Shown: positions 51,405 through 63,358 of the stretch, piece after piece | How the letters are laid out: every line of letters starts with the position of its first letter | Position numbering within the stretch: position 1 is the first letter of the stretch | DNA from: Zerene cesonia | Taxonomy: Eukaryota; Arthropoda; Insecta; Lepidoptera; Pieridae | Assembly (NCBI RefSeq): GCF_012273895.1 | Contig: NC_052125.1 | Span: 372,001-436,000, forward strand | Direction of reading: 5' to 3' | DNA: 64,000 nucleotides | Translations under genes and position numbers: made by a program | Notes under the pieces: generated by a model | What the model saw: only the letters and a program-made list of their open reading frames with translations | Database searches by the model: none | What the model was told of the DNA's origin: nothing

Positions 51405-52085
51405 ATAGATAGATAAAAAGTTTATTAAAAGAACACATTAAATACATGACAATTACAAATTAAGACGATTACACAAAGAAAAATTAACATAGAGAGGAAA
51501 AAAAAGGACGGAGACAAATGTGCACTGTGTTTCTAAAAAGGGTCTTGGCTGAGCATAAATGTCAGAGTCAATGGGACCCTGACGGTGATAGTCTGCCAAC
51601 ACCATTAGAGGGTAGAAATAATTAAATAAATACCGTTATAATTTAGCGAGAAAAAATAAAATTAAATACATAGAATAAAGTGTAGTATACAAATAGGTGA
51701 AATAAATAATAATGATAATAATAAATGTAGCTTTAAGGAATAATCCAGTGCAAAGTTAAGGCGTCTACGACAGAGTCAAAACTGCAGACCATGAGGAAGG
51801 ACTTAAATAAATTATGAAAAAGATTTTTGAATATTAAGAAGGTGGGTTCGGTAAGCGATTTTAAAAAGAAATTTACTACGAAGTTGTTGTATAGGTGGGG
51901 GAATGTCATTCCAACATTTTGATGCACAGTATTTGAAACTGCCGCGGAAAGCCATCGATCTATGCTTTGGAACAGAGAAAATATTTGTACCGAGTTGTGG
52001 TAGTAACCCGGTTAGGGTTACTACCACAATCCTTACGCCACATCAGCTTGTCAAACAGATAAGCGGGGTGTTTCGTCTTTAAGAG
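51405..52085 (-). pseudogene. LINE remnant: C-terminal end of a reverse transcriptase ORF and 3' tail
   Basis: Minus-strand frames between 52085 and 51812 read LFDLLKTKHPAYLFDKLMW, then GTNIFSVPKHRSMAFRGSF and ASKCWNDIPPPIQ, the pattern found at the C-terminus of CR1/jockey-type non-LTR reverse transcriptases. It is broken by at least one frameshift near 52020 and by loss of the upstream ORF. The tail ends in ttttttat-like sequence with a (TATC)n run at about 51405. Dead copy. Confidence 0.6.
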
Positions 52086-52260
52086 ATCAAATAGGAAACA
52101 AGCAAGATATAGTTTTTGTCTACTTTTGCTTGGTTTTGAAGTCGGATCAATGTATTTTCTATTAATGTTTTTGTTTACACGCTATTAACAAACAAACCAA
52201 ACTTATTATATATCAGCACAGAATCGCCTTATCACTTATAAGTTATCTCTTCGAGGCAAA

Positions 52261-52454
52261 TTATAAATGCGAAAGTTTGTGAGGATGGATGTAAGTGTAT
52301 GTATGTTTGTTACTCTTTCACGCGAAACTACTGAATCGATTGCAATGAAATTTGGTACGTAGATAGCTGGACAACTGGAATAACACATAGGCAACTTTTC
52401 ATCCCGATATTCCTACGGGATACAGACTTACGCGGGTGAAACCGCGGCGCTAGT
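52261..52454 (+). mobile_element. Helitron-like family A
   Basis: ttataaatgcgaaagtttgt to accgcggcgctagt; 5' tip missing. Confidence 0.75.
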
Positions 52455-52708
52455 TTGACATTAAATCAGAATGATGGCCAGTATATTCATATAGTTTTTA
52501 ATGATTTAAATAATTGTTTCTAGGTGTCTTTGTCTATAAAATTAGAGTTATATTTTCAACTCACTATCAAACTAGCATATATCCTCAAGTATATAATACA
52601 TTTTAAGTTCTTAATGTAATGGTTTATATACTTGAAGGCTTTATAAAACACTTTATATGTATGTTAACAATAGTCCATCAAAGAAAGGTGCATTACTATT
52701 TAATATTA

Positions 52709-52900
52709 CACTGATATTATAAATTCGAAAGTTTGTTTGTTTGGATGTTTGTCCGTCAATCACGCTGATTGGATTTTCATGAAATTTGGGTAAGAGTGTA
52801 TGACCTGACTTGGGTGATAAGATACTTTTATCCCGATAAAATGCTCTCTTGGTATAAAACAGGAATCTTGATATCCGGGCGGAGCCGGGACGAGCGTCAG
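52709..52900 (+). mobile_element. Helitron-like family with cggagccgggacg end
   Basis: ctgatattataaattcgaaa to atccgggcggagccgggacg; the CTAG tip is degraded. Confidence 0.5.
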
Positions 52901-53195
52901 GCAACATATAAAGTAGTCTGTATTCGTTCGTATTTATAGGAGCTCGTGGGTCGTTCACCTTGTTCCGTCCTTGCTTAACTTTTACTTATATTGTTCGTAA
53001 GCGAGCTAGCTCCGCCATTTTAAATTCCCAGCCTTATAAAGCATTTTATTTTTATCTTAACTGTGTATACGATTATATTTATATGTTCATTGGGCTAAAA
53101 GTAAATGGTATATGAATTCTATAATCATTGCTTAATTACGTAAGCTGAAACCGATTCTATCATTTAATTTAAAGTTAAGATGTATGTTATGTAAC

Positions 53196-53360
53196 CGACT
53201 TTTGGCTAGATTGACCCAATTTACACGATAGATTTAATTCAAACTTTGTACACTTATCAAGGATCAGTGACAATACAGTAATTTCATGAGTTTATCTCAT
53301 TATCCTGATTAAGATCGCCGGGATTAAATTACCTTACACTGCGAGTGAGACAATTTAGTT
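53196..53360. repeat. Old dispersed repeat
   Basis: Same family as 50023-50175 (gtacacttatcaaggatcag, gattaagatcgccgggatta). Confidence 0.5.
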
Positions 53361-53611
53361 GATTCTATCATAAATGCGTGTTTTTATGTTTTCAATTGAA
53401 GCATATTTATTTTCTAGATAGACGCAACGACGATCGGTATATTGTCTGTATATTTAACTGTTTTATCACGTAATTGGTTCAACTTTGTTGCAGATGTGAT
53501 AAACTGAATTATTTTCAATATTATTGAAATTTTATAATGTAAACTTAAAGTCATTCAAACAATGTATTTGTGTAAATATGTGCTGTGTTTAAAACGATTT
53601 TATTCATGTGT

Positions 53612-53910
53612 TTGTCGTCGTCGGTAAAGGAGCTGGTGGGTCGCCTGATGGTGAGCGCTACCACCGCCCATGGACATTTGAAGAGGCCTAAAAATGGATT
53701 GCTGACTTCAAATTGGAAGGGGATGAAGGAAGGATTGACGAGAAGAAGGAAATGACTGTTAAGGGTAAGGAAAAGGATATAGGCCTCCCCCACTCACCGA
53801 ACGAAACACATCAGTATGCTGCTTCACGCCGGTTTTCCGTGGGGGTGTGGTACTTCCCCGGTGCGAGCTGGCCCAATTCGTGTCGAAGCGTGCTCGACTA
53901 CCACATACAA
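53612..53910 (-). mobile_element. SINE-3 copy, nearly full length
   Basis: gtaaaggagctggtgggtcg to cgaagcgtgctcgactacca. Confidence 0.75.
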
Positions 53911-54713
53911 AATGCTACTGTATGTCTGTAAGATATTTATGAATGAGCTGATGAAGGGATTTGGAATTATTTTTTTACGAGATAGATGAAGTCTTCAATT
54001 AGACAAAAGCTCTTTTCTGTTCTAAAAATTAGGTTTTTGAATGTACTAGCCGAATTAATTCGCATTTTATGAGATTCGTGTGAGATCTTTTGATTTGAAG
54101 CTGTATCAGCTTAAATCATGACCTCGTGGGAATGTCATGAAAAGAGTGTGCTGCCTTATCCATGCTATCTGCCCGTGAAAGTCTTACTAAAATCAGTTTA
54201 GTCATTCCAGTTGTATATCAGTAACATTTGCAGATTTTTTTCTATAAGAAAGTTAGTCTTTTTATATGAGTTTTAAAGATTATGCTTTTGTTCTCAACGG
54301 GACTCGAATCTTAGCCCTCTTATATAAGACATAAACGATACAGTGAAAGTGCGCTGCGATGTAGAACGCATGCGTGTCCATTGAGACAATACTCTTGTTT
54401 TTTACAATCGGTTAAATTCATATGATAATTACGATATTGTTTTTATCTACATACTTGATTGTTTTGTTTTCATGTGTGGGGGAGGAGATGATATGAGATG
54501 TTTTTGTGTTTATTCACTCGTAGCTCTTTGCTGAGTGATCCGATATTTATGATTCTTCTTTTATTTGAAAGCTAGTGCCTGTCGTGAGGCCCCATTTATA
54601 TTTCATCTAGTTTTGTCAACTTTTAAGCGGTTCTACTTTTTGTTAAAAAATGTGTATATTTATTTCCATATTTCAACGAAAGAAGTGGACAAATATTACT
54701 TGAACTTACAAAT

Positions 54714-54906
54714 CTTATACTAATATTGTAAAGCTGAAGAAAAAAAAACAAAATAAAGTCGAAGAGTTTGTTTGTTTGTTTGAACGCACTAATCTCAGGA
54801 ACTACTGGTCCGATTTGAAAAATTCTTTTAATGTTAGATAGCCCATTTATTGAGGAAGGCTATAGGCTACATATTTACCACGAGCGAAGCCGGGACCGAC
54901 CGCTAG
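54714..54906 (+). mobile_element. Helitron-like family B with a short internal insertion
   Basis: tatactaatattgtaaagct, then an A-rich insert of about 30 bp, the family body, and ccgggaccgaccgctagt. Confidence 0.72.
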
Positions 54907-54940
54907 TATAAGAGAATAAATATTACGTATAGGTCTAACT

Positions 54941-55033
54941 AAAAAAAAAAGAAAAAAAAATTATGGCCTGAATCCTCATAGGAGGCCTGTGTCCCAGCAG
55001 TTGGAACTGATATGGGCTGATGATGATGATGAT
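54941..55033 (+). mobile_element. SINE-1 tail-only insertion
   Basis: An A-rich run then ttatggcctgaatcctcata to (GAT)n; flanked by ataggtctaa (54929-54938, 55032-55041), a 10-bp target-site duplication. Confidence 0.7.
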
Positions 55034-55504
55034 AGGTCTAATTACACTGGTTCATCACTAACAATTTTTTCATTCAACGAAGTATTTTAAAAATATTTTC
55101 ACCAACGTAACAAAATTTACATATATATGCATGTAGGTTGTGTTCTGTATGTGTATCACGTCATTCGGTCTGTCCGTTGCATAACTGTATCGTAGTCTAT
55201 GGTTGGCAAATTTTAACCGACTGAGAAAATATAGGTTCGGCTTTAAAAATCATTGAAAGTGTAACCATGTTTATGATGGACTTAACTAACTTTGCTAATA
55301 TTGTAATTTTTGTCTCTTTTTTTTTCCAAAACCGCTGAACTGATTTGGATGAAATGTGGTATAATGATGGTTTGAGACCTGAGAAAGGACAACGAATATT
55401 CTTCATTCCTCAAATCTCACGGTAACGGGATCCATGCGGGAAATACCTGTACATTTTATACAGGTCTACGTACCAAATTTCACTGCAATCGATTCAGTAG
55501 TTTG

Positions 55505-55572
55505 GGCCAGCACCAGGGAGTTACCACACCCCCACAGAAGACCAGCGTGATATAGTAGCATGCTACATATAG
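55505..55572 (+). mobile_element. SINE-3 5' fragment, near-identical to 56601-56668
   Basis: ggccagcaccagggagttac ... gctacatatag, one mismatch in 68 with the later copy. Confidence 0.7.
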
Positions 55573-55573
55573 T

Positions 55574-55778
55574 ACTAGCTGCGCTCCGCGGTGTCACCCG
55601 CCTTAGTCCGTATCCGGTAGGAATATCGGGATAAAAAGTTGCCTATATGTTATTCCAGTTGTCCAGCAGTCTACGTGCCAAGTTCCATTGCAATCGGTTC
55701 AGTAGTTTTTGCGTGAAAGAGCAACAAACACACACACACACATCTTTACAAACTTTCGCATTTATAATATTAGTAGGA
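55574..55778 (-). mobile_element. Helitron-like family A, full length
   Basis: actagctgcgctccgcggtg to aatattagtagga, directly after the SINE-3 fragment. Confidence 0.82.
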
Positions 55779-56199
55779 AGTAGGATGATTATGGTATCTT
55801 AGTAGAGACATTTTGTCAGTAGAAAAATGTTGCTGATCTAATACAAGCTCTCGAATGTATATAAAAATCTCATATCACGTAGTTATTACTACACTCAATA
55901 GTAACTTAATCTCTTAGCAAATAAATAGAAAAAAAACATCTATTAGATTTAATGACATTTTAACGACAACGCCGTAATATCCGCAATTCTATGTCATTTG
56001 TAAATTAAACTGCAATAATGGAGCAAACAATTTAATGTATTGTCAAGTATCAGTGGTTGGAAATAAATACTCTCATAAATATAAAACTGAGCACTTTTAT
56101 AAATCGCAAAGATACAAAAGAAACGATTTCTTTTTTATTGTGTCAAAACATCCATTAATATATATTTTTATTTAATTAGTATTCGCAAAATATTGTACA

Positions 56200-56361
56200 C
56201 CTTTTCCCTCCCTATCTCCCTATGTATGCCTAAATCTTTAAAACGCAACGGATTTTGATGGTTTTTTTTAAAATAGATAGATATTCAAGAGAAAGGTTTA
56301 TATGTATCACATCTATTTACTACTCCAAATTTAACGCGCGAAGCCGTGGGCAAACGCTAGT
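56200..56361 (-). mobile_element. Family E element
   Basis: Minus copy ending cgcgaagccgtgggcaaacgctagt. Confidence 0.5.
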
Positions 56362-56578
56362 CTTGTATAAAAATGTTCTTAAATGGTAAATATCGTTTTA
56401 GCGGCTGTCGAAAACTGATTTGATCCGATAAATACTCCTCCCAGTTTAACAAATTATAAGGATAATAATATATCGATTTGAAATCGTTGCATTTTGTGCA
56501 TTCAGATGATTAGTTAGGTTTTGACTCGCGACCTGCATTTGACGGACAGTCGCATTTTGTTCGGTTTATGTGGAATTG

Positions 56579-56669
56579 GAGCACGCTTCGGCACGAATTG
56601 GGCCAGCACCAGTGAGTTACCACACCCCCACAGAAGACCAGCGTGATATAGTAGCATGCTACATATAGA
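56579..56669 (+). mobile_element. SINE-3 5' part
   Basis: gagcacgcttcggcacgaat to gctacatatagag. A SINE-3 middle segment (57036-57140) continues after SINE-1, so SINE-1 may have split it. Confidence 0.65.
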
Positions 56670-56683
56670 GTTCGTTATTAAAA

Positions 56684-56974
56684 GCAGTGGTGGCTCAGTG
56701 GTGAGAACCTCGGACTTCAAAATCGATAAGTCGAGTTTCTAAACCGGGGCGAGTGTGCAGGAAATAAATTGGTTTTTCAATTTATCTGCACATGTGGATA
56801 ACATCACCCCTGTTTAAAACGGTGAAGGAAAACATCGTGAGGAAACCGCCATGTCCAAGAATCAAAAGTTCGACGACATGTGACATCTGTCAACCCGCAC
56901 TTGGCCAGCGTGGTGGATTATGGCCTGAACCCTCATAGGAGGCCTGTGTCCCAGCAGTGGGAACATATATGGGC

Positions 56975-57007
<33 letters not shown>
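56684..57007 (+). mobile_element. SINE-1 full-length copy
   Basis: tRNA-like head gcagtggtggctcagtgg to a pure (GAT)n tail of about ten units. Confidence 0.85.
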
Positions 57008-57035
57008 CATATTGTATTATGTTATCTGTGATGTA

Positions 57036-57140
57036 CTACTACTGTGTTCCGTACGGTAAGTGGGGGAGGTGGAGTTCCGTTTCCTTTTCCTCTCCCTTCC
57101 CCGTCATTCCTTCGTTCCCGTCGTTCAATCCTGTCCTGAT
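57036..57140 (+). mobile_element. SINE-3 middle fragment
   Basis: tactgtgttccgtacggtaa to tcgttcaatcctgtcctgat. Confidence 0.6.
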
Positions 57141-57144
57141 ATAA

Positions 57145-58349
57145 AAGGGTTTAGGTACACTGTTTAAATAGTATCATCGAATGCAACGTATACAAAAGGA
57201 AGACTCGGTACTCCTTTTAGGGCAAAGTTGGTTACCTACTGGCCTTCCGACCGTATGGGTATGTGGGTTAATAATGCTAGGTCGAATAGATGGGACCTAA
57301 ATTATTAAAGCAGTTATTTAATTATACCTACTCAAAATAATTTTAATCGACTGTGTATAATAGTAACATTTTTTATATAAAATCCTTTTGTTTGTCTTTC
57401 TATCACGTTCAAAATGGAGTGATTTATGATTTTAATGCCTGGCGAAGAGAGAAGCTAGAGAGTGACATAGGTTACTTTTAACAGCGTTGAAACATCATTC
57501 CCATGGGCATAGTTTTTTAACGATAGATGGCGCTATATTAAAAATATTACATGGGCAGTGTTACCAACTTAATAGCTCTCAAGTGGAGGGTGTCGTGACC
57601 ATTGCTTCAGTGTAACCTTGAGAATTATATTACGGCCATTACTTTTATTAGCTTTTGGGATATTTAACAAATGAAATGAAAAAAGTTATCAATAAACACA
57701 ACAATGAGAATTCAACATCTTTGATTAGACGAAATTTTAATGAAATCACATCGCTGGCATAAGCTTTTAAATAAAATAGACAAATATAAAAATCGTAGCG
57801 ATTTTTATATTTGTGTGATATAACCCAGTGCGGTTATGTACAGAAAAAGTACATTTGAATTGATGACCTCCTCTTTATGAAGTCGGTTGAATAAATATAA
57901 GTGTTGCGAAGAATAATAAACAATTTAGTTTGAAATAATAGCGAAAGTGTAATTTACTGCGTGGCACAATAAACTCTGTTTTCCCGATAATTCGTTATAA
58001 TATACTTTTTCTAGACACTAATTGAGCTGGAGTTTCTAGAAATCTACTTCCTATGCGATATTTCTATCGGTTAATACCAGGGATTTTTAATATTGTATTT
58101 ACGCAGGGCAGCCGATATTGAAACTATATTAGTATTATAAAAAAATTGCCACTTTCTTTTTATTATTTACGTGCTCGGGACTCACTAAGAGATCTCTTTA
58201 AGAGTAGATACTGCTAACTGTCTCACTTGTATACCAACCCCTATAGCCCTTGGTATTAATCACGGGGTGAATATCAAATCTACTATCAAAAGGATCAAAC
58301 AGATTGTTTGTCCTTTTTTCAGTTCGCAACGGAGCGATTTTATAGAATA
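57145..58349. other. Non-coding sequence
   Basis: AT-rich with weak repeat traces; no gene recognised. Confidence 0.35.
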
Positions 58350-58551
58350 ACTAGCTGCGCCCCGCGGTTTCACCCGCGTCAGTCCGTATCCGGTTGGTAT
58401 ATCGGGATATAATGTTGCCTATATGTTATTCCAGTTGTCCAGCTGTCTACGTACCAAATTTCATTGCTATCGGTTCAGTAGTTTTTGCGTGAAAGAGCAA
58501 CAAGCACACACACATCCTTACAAACTTTCGCATTTATAATATTAGTAGGAT
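58350..58551 (-). mobile_element. Helitron-like family A, full length
   Basis: actagctgcgccccgcggtt to aatattagtagga. Confidence 0.83.
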
Positions 58552-58915
58552 TTGTCTGGAGATAGTGAAGAGTATGAAAATGATACATCTCATATCAGTG
58601 GAAATTTCTTTTAACTATACGGGCAAAGTCGCAGGCGGATAGCTAACTCATATTTTCCTGGTATCACCGACACAGAAAACCTAGACAAAACCTAAGTGAA
58701 AGTTAGTGCTTAGAGGTAAGTGAATGGTTCTATTTAGTTGTAGTGACAAATTATGAAACACACTGACCCCAATAGACGAATAAATAATGCCGAAGGTTGC
58801 GTTTTGCAAGCCGAATATTTATATTGAGTGTTATAATGAAAGTTATTTAAGTTGTTACTTAGTTACTTGGTGGGGAAATGTTATATGTTAATGACTTATC
58901 CTACTATCTTATTAA

Positions 58916-59112
58916 TCCTACTAATATTATAAATGCGAAAGTTTGTAAGGATGTGTGTGTGTGTTTGTTGCTCTTTCACGCAAATACTACTGAACCGATT
59001 GCAATGAAATTTGGTACGTAGACAGCTGGACAACTGGAATAACAACGCCTTATCCCGTAGGAATATCGGGATAAAAAGTTGCCTATATGTTATATGATAG
59101 GATAGGGTAGGA
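58916..59112 (+). mobile_element. Rearranged Helitron-like family A: 5' half plus inverted fragment
   Basis: 58916-59043 is the normal 5' half (to ggacaactggaataac). 59046-59112 is family A sequence in the opposite orientation (tatcccgtaggaatatcggg to ttatatgat, then ggatagg). Confidence 0.7.
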
Positions 59113-59199
59113 TTTAATATCGTAACTACACGTATAATATAAAATTAATGATTTTCAAATAATTGTTTCTAACAAACAACTCAATCGCCTACAAATTGT

Positions 59200-59370
59200 C
59201 ATAAGTAGACCAAATTTATATGTCCCATATATGGGACCACATGGGAGGCACCAGCTTTCAAATAAATAAAAAACAATCATCATAATTGGTTAAACCGGTA
59301 AAAGCTATGAAGTAAATAGACACAAAAACATACAGTCGCGTTGAGAACCTCCCACTTAAAATCGGTTAAT
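59200..59370 (-). repeat. Old dispersed repeat
   Basis: tagaccaaatttatatgtcc ... gaggcaccagctttcaaata, as at 4048. Confidence 0.5.
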
Positions 59371-59810
59371 AAATCGTGTCTCTTTACATATAAATGCGAA
59401 TGGGTTGCTAAGAAAACCGGATGGTTGGTTAGATAATGCCAGACGTACGTCTAAACTCTAGAACTGTTATGGATATAAAACGATTTAAACTGTTATGGAT
59501 ATAACTTTAATTTTCTCTGTTCTCTCTAAGGATCTGTATGCAATTTGGTACAGACATATATTAAAGTCTGGATTAATGATGCCACGTTGTTTGTCTAAAA
59601 AGGGCAACTTGGAACTCTAGGGGTTAAAAATTAATAAAACTACATAATCTCGAATAATGTACTCGCATATAAAACCAGGACGTTAAAAAGTGCATGTTTT
59701 TTTTTTGGTTCAATAAAATTTTTGTAGTATAAATACTTCTAGTTCGAGAATTTTGTCTGGGTGATTAGAACTTCGGAAACAGGAGCCTTATTTCTTTATT
59801 TATTTTGCCA

Positions 59811-60000
59811 ACTAGCTTTTGCCCGCGGCTTCGCACGCGTTAAATTCGAAATAGTTCAATAGATGTTATTATACATATAAATGTTTCTTGAATCACTCTA
59901 TTTATTAAAAAAACCGCGTCAAAAACTGTTGCGTTTTTAAATATTTAAGCATACAAGGACAGAGAAAGCGACTTTGTTTTATACTATGCAGTAATGTTTA
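59811..60000 (+). mobile_element. Family E element
   Basis: aactagcttttgcccgcggc to gcgactttgttttatactat. Confidence 0.55.
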
Positions 60001-60009
60001 CTGTATAAG

Positions 60010-61700
60010 TATTCATCTAGTAACATAATATGCATACTATGTATATAACAAAAGCCCTTGTATAGTCTAGTTGATGGAATAAATGTTTGAGTTTAATATA
60101 AGTGAAGGTGGACTCACGACTGGCTTCCTAATTGAATTGGAAAACTTGTTTCTAACTGGTAATCGCAGTGGGCTACATGGTAACTCACTTTATAATTATA
60201 TATAGTACTATTTTATATGTTAGTATGACAATGGAATGGAGGGCTAGTCATTTGCAACTAGTTAGCGTAGTTAAAGGAAAAGATAGACATATCTGGGTTG
60301 TTCGCTGTGTAGCTCCCCACCCCTAAGATAACCGGGATAAATACTAACCTATGTCCATTCTTATTTCTTACATAGGTTCAGTGGTTTATAAGGGAAGAAC
60401 AGACGGACGGACAGATTTGTAGGGATGATATATCTCTTCCACAGCTAATTGTGGAGCTATTTTCATGCCATAAGCAGGCCTATGAGATTCGCATAATGGT
60501 AAACGATCATCACCGCCAGATGAGAAAAACACTGAAAAGACGGAAGGGGCTGGGAAGGCTGAGGAAAAGGAAACGGGTCATTTTTTTTTATTTTTTTATG
60601 GTATAGGCTAGCAACGAGAGGACGCGTCGCCTGGTGAAAAACGAAACACGCCGCCCATAAGCACCCACTTCGCAAGGAAGTGACTGTGTTGCTGTCCTCA
60701 AATAAGGATTGAGGGGTTGTTTTGGTATTTAAATTAAGGGAAAGATGCCTCGCTTTATAATAAGCAGATCATTTAAGTCATTTAAGTAGGCCTACAGCCA
60801 ATAAGTATTAAAGGCTATAATAATAAATACATTAATTTTAAATAATGTCGTTGATTTAGAAATAATTGCTTCAAGTTTTTATACGACATACTAAAATGGT
60901 ACGTAAAGGTTGGCCATTTAGGTGTGGTTTTTATTCCGATATAACTTCTTAACGGCTGAACATATTTGAATGTAAGACATTTTTGTTTTGCTGAGAATTA
61001 TGGATCAGTTAAAATAAATTTTGTTATCGAATATATAGTCAATAAAAGTTCTACATGTTAGAATCTAATTTCTAGAAAGTTTCAATATCTCTAAGTTTTA
61101 AACGAACAATAACAAAATATCTCTCATACAATCTATTTAATAAATAATTAACTCAGATTACAGAGTGATTGTTCGATAATAACATATTTTACTTAAACAT
61201 AAGTAAATATGTTTTTAAGCCCAAGCATATCAATTTCGTAGATAAGTAACTATCTATTTCAACAAAAATACATAAAAGAATCGCATTATAAGAAATCTAT
61301 GGACTACGATTTACATAATGGATACAAATTCAAAACCAAGTAGCCTCGACTGTTTAATCCATATTGACATAACTTTAACATTCAACATAAGTCAATTATA
61401 AGTTACCTCAAAATAACATAAATAAACAGAGAATCACGTAATAAATAAGTGGTTGGTTGGCCTCAATTCCTACTTTGCGTATTGTTTGAGTTTGTCCGTT
61501 TTGTTGAAGCTAATATGATAATCATTACATAATTTTTATTAGCTATTGTCCAATAGTATAGCTATATAGTGTATATCTTTTTTTATATATAGAGGTATAT
61601 TTGTCTTTAAGTCTGTAAGAAATATTTCTAGAACTACAGCATCGGTTTTAGTAATTAAGCACTATAAACAGATAATTCCTGAGCGATAAAGATTATATTT
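60010..61700. other. Non-coding sequence with a degraded SINE-3 fragment
   Basis: 60468-60590 resembles SINE-3 (ggtaaacgatcatcaccgcc, ggctgaggaaaaggaaacgg); the remainder is AT-rich without genes. Confidence 0.4.
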
Positions 61701-61704
61701 TATT

Positions 61705-61808
61705 ACTAGCTGCGCCCCGCAGTTTCACCCGCGTAAGTCTGTATCCCGTAGGAATGTCGGGATAAAAAGTTGCCTATATGTTATTCCAGTTGTCCAGCGA
61801 TCTACGTA
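61705..61808 (-). mobile_element. Helitron-like family A, 3' half only
   Basis: actagctgcgccccgcagtt to gttgtccagcgatctacgta. Confidence 0.75.
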
Positions 61809-61989
61809 TAAATGTGCCTTAATTAGGCCTGCCACTCAGCGTACTAACACTAATTTTCCGTGGATGCCATATGTCTTAAGCATGTGGTTAAAATTAATAA
61901 CTGCAATTTCATTGCATTTTTCAGGAATCGAACGGTCCAACCGAATTGAGACAGCGCAAGATTCATTCAAGTATTATGAAGTTATATTT

Positions 61990-62300
61990 ATCATCATCAT
62001 CATCATCAGCCTATTTATGTTCCCACTGCTGGGACATAGATTTCTTATGAGGGTTCGGGCCATAATCCACCACGCTAGCGAAGTGCGGGTTGGCAGATGT
62101 CACATCTCGTCGAACTTTTGATTCTCGGACATGCCGGTTTCCTCACAATGTTTTCCTTCACCGTTTAAAGCAGTGGTTATGTTATCCACATGTGCAGATA
62201 AATTGAAAAAATCTATTTATTTCCTGCACGCTCGCCCGGTCTCGAACCCCGACTTATCGATTTTAAGGTCCGAGGTTCTCACCACTGAGCCACCACTGCT
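61990..62300 (-). mobile_element. SINE-1 full-length copy
   Basis: (CAT)n tail at left to gagccaccactgctt at right. Confidence 0.82.
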
Positions 62301-62621
62301 TATAGAAGCTATATTCGCGAACTCGTAACTAAGTTTATAACAGCATTATACAATGCCTTGCCCAATGCTACGTAACACTATTGTGTTGCCTAACAAAGCT
62401 TTAACTAGAAATCGTGGGTCACTCGAATCTTATTGAATTAATTTATAAAACTTAGTGACTCTGAATCGACAATTAGTCGGATGAAATGAAATGGTTAAGG
62501 GGAAGTTATGTTTGTTTACATAATAATGGATGTAAATAATATTTAAAGTAGCAATAACTTCGTGGTCATGTTGAAAATTGCCTGGATAGAGCAGTTTGCA
62601 ATTTGGCACATTTATGGTTTA

Positions 62622-62793
62622 CTGGCGTTCCGCCCCGGCTTCGCCCGTGGTACATATATAGCCTATAGCCTTCCCCAATAAATGGGCTATCTAACGCTGA
62701 AAGAATTTCAAATCGGACCAGTAGTTCCTGAGATTAGTGCGCTCAAACAAACTCTTCAGCTTCATTAATTTTTTTTTTATTAATATTAGTATA
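62622..62793 (-). mobile_element. Helitron-like family B
   Basis: gttccgccccggcttcgccc to taatattagtatac, with a T-rich insertion near the 5' end. Confidence 0.7.
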
Positions 62794-63157
62794 CATAATT
62801 AATTAATGTTTAATGTGTAGGGTTGCCGCTAAGAAACGCTACGACTTGGCTAAAAAGAGGCTTGTGGCTGCAGTGAGAAAAAATTACCAAATGTTGTCGA
62901 TAAGTTGTTTTAAACATATACATCTTAATGCTATAAACTTGAAATTCTACATATACAATATCCGGGTTTGTTTGTATGTCCTATTTAACCTCGTTAAACG
63001 AAGGCCAACCACAAACCTAACACATATACGTGACTTTTTGATTTAATATCAACATATTTTAGCGACGACAGTTTCCGCAAGTATAATATTTAGTTACCGT
63101 TTAATTTGTAATTGGCATTTTCTGATTTAATATTATTAATGTTTCATTTTACTAGCA

Positions 63158-63358
63158 TCCTATTAATATTATAAATGCGAAAGTTTGTAAGGATGTGTGT
63201 GTGTTTGTTGCTCTTTCACGCAAAGGCTACTGAACCGATTGCAATTAAATTTGGTACATAGACAGCTGAACAACTGGTAAAACATATAGGCAACTTTTTA
63301 TTACGATATTCCTACGGGCTATGGACTTACGCGGGTGAAACCGCGAGGCGTAGCTAGT
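63158..63358 (+). mobile_element. Helitron-like family A, full length
   Basis: tcctattaatattataaatg to gaggcgtagctagt. Confidence 0.82.
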
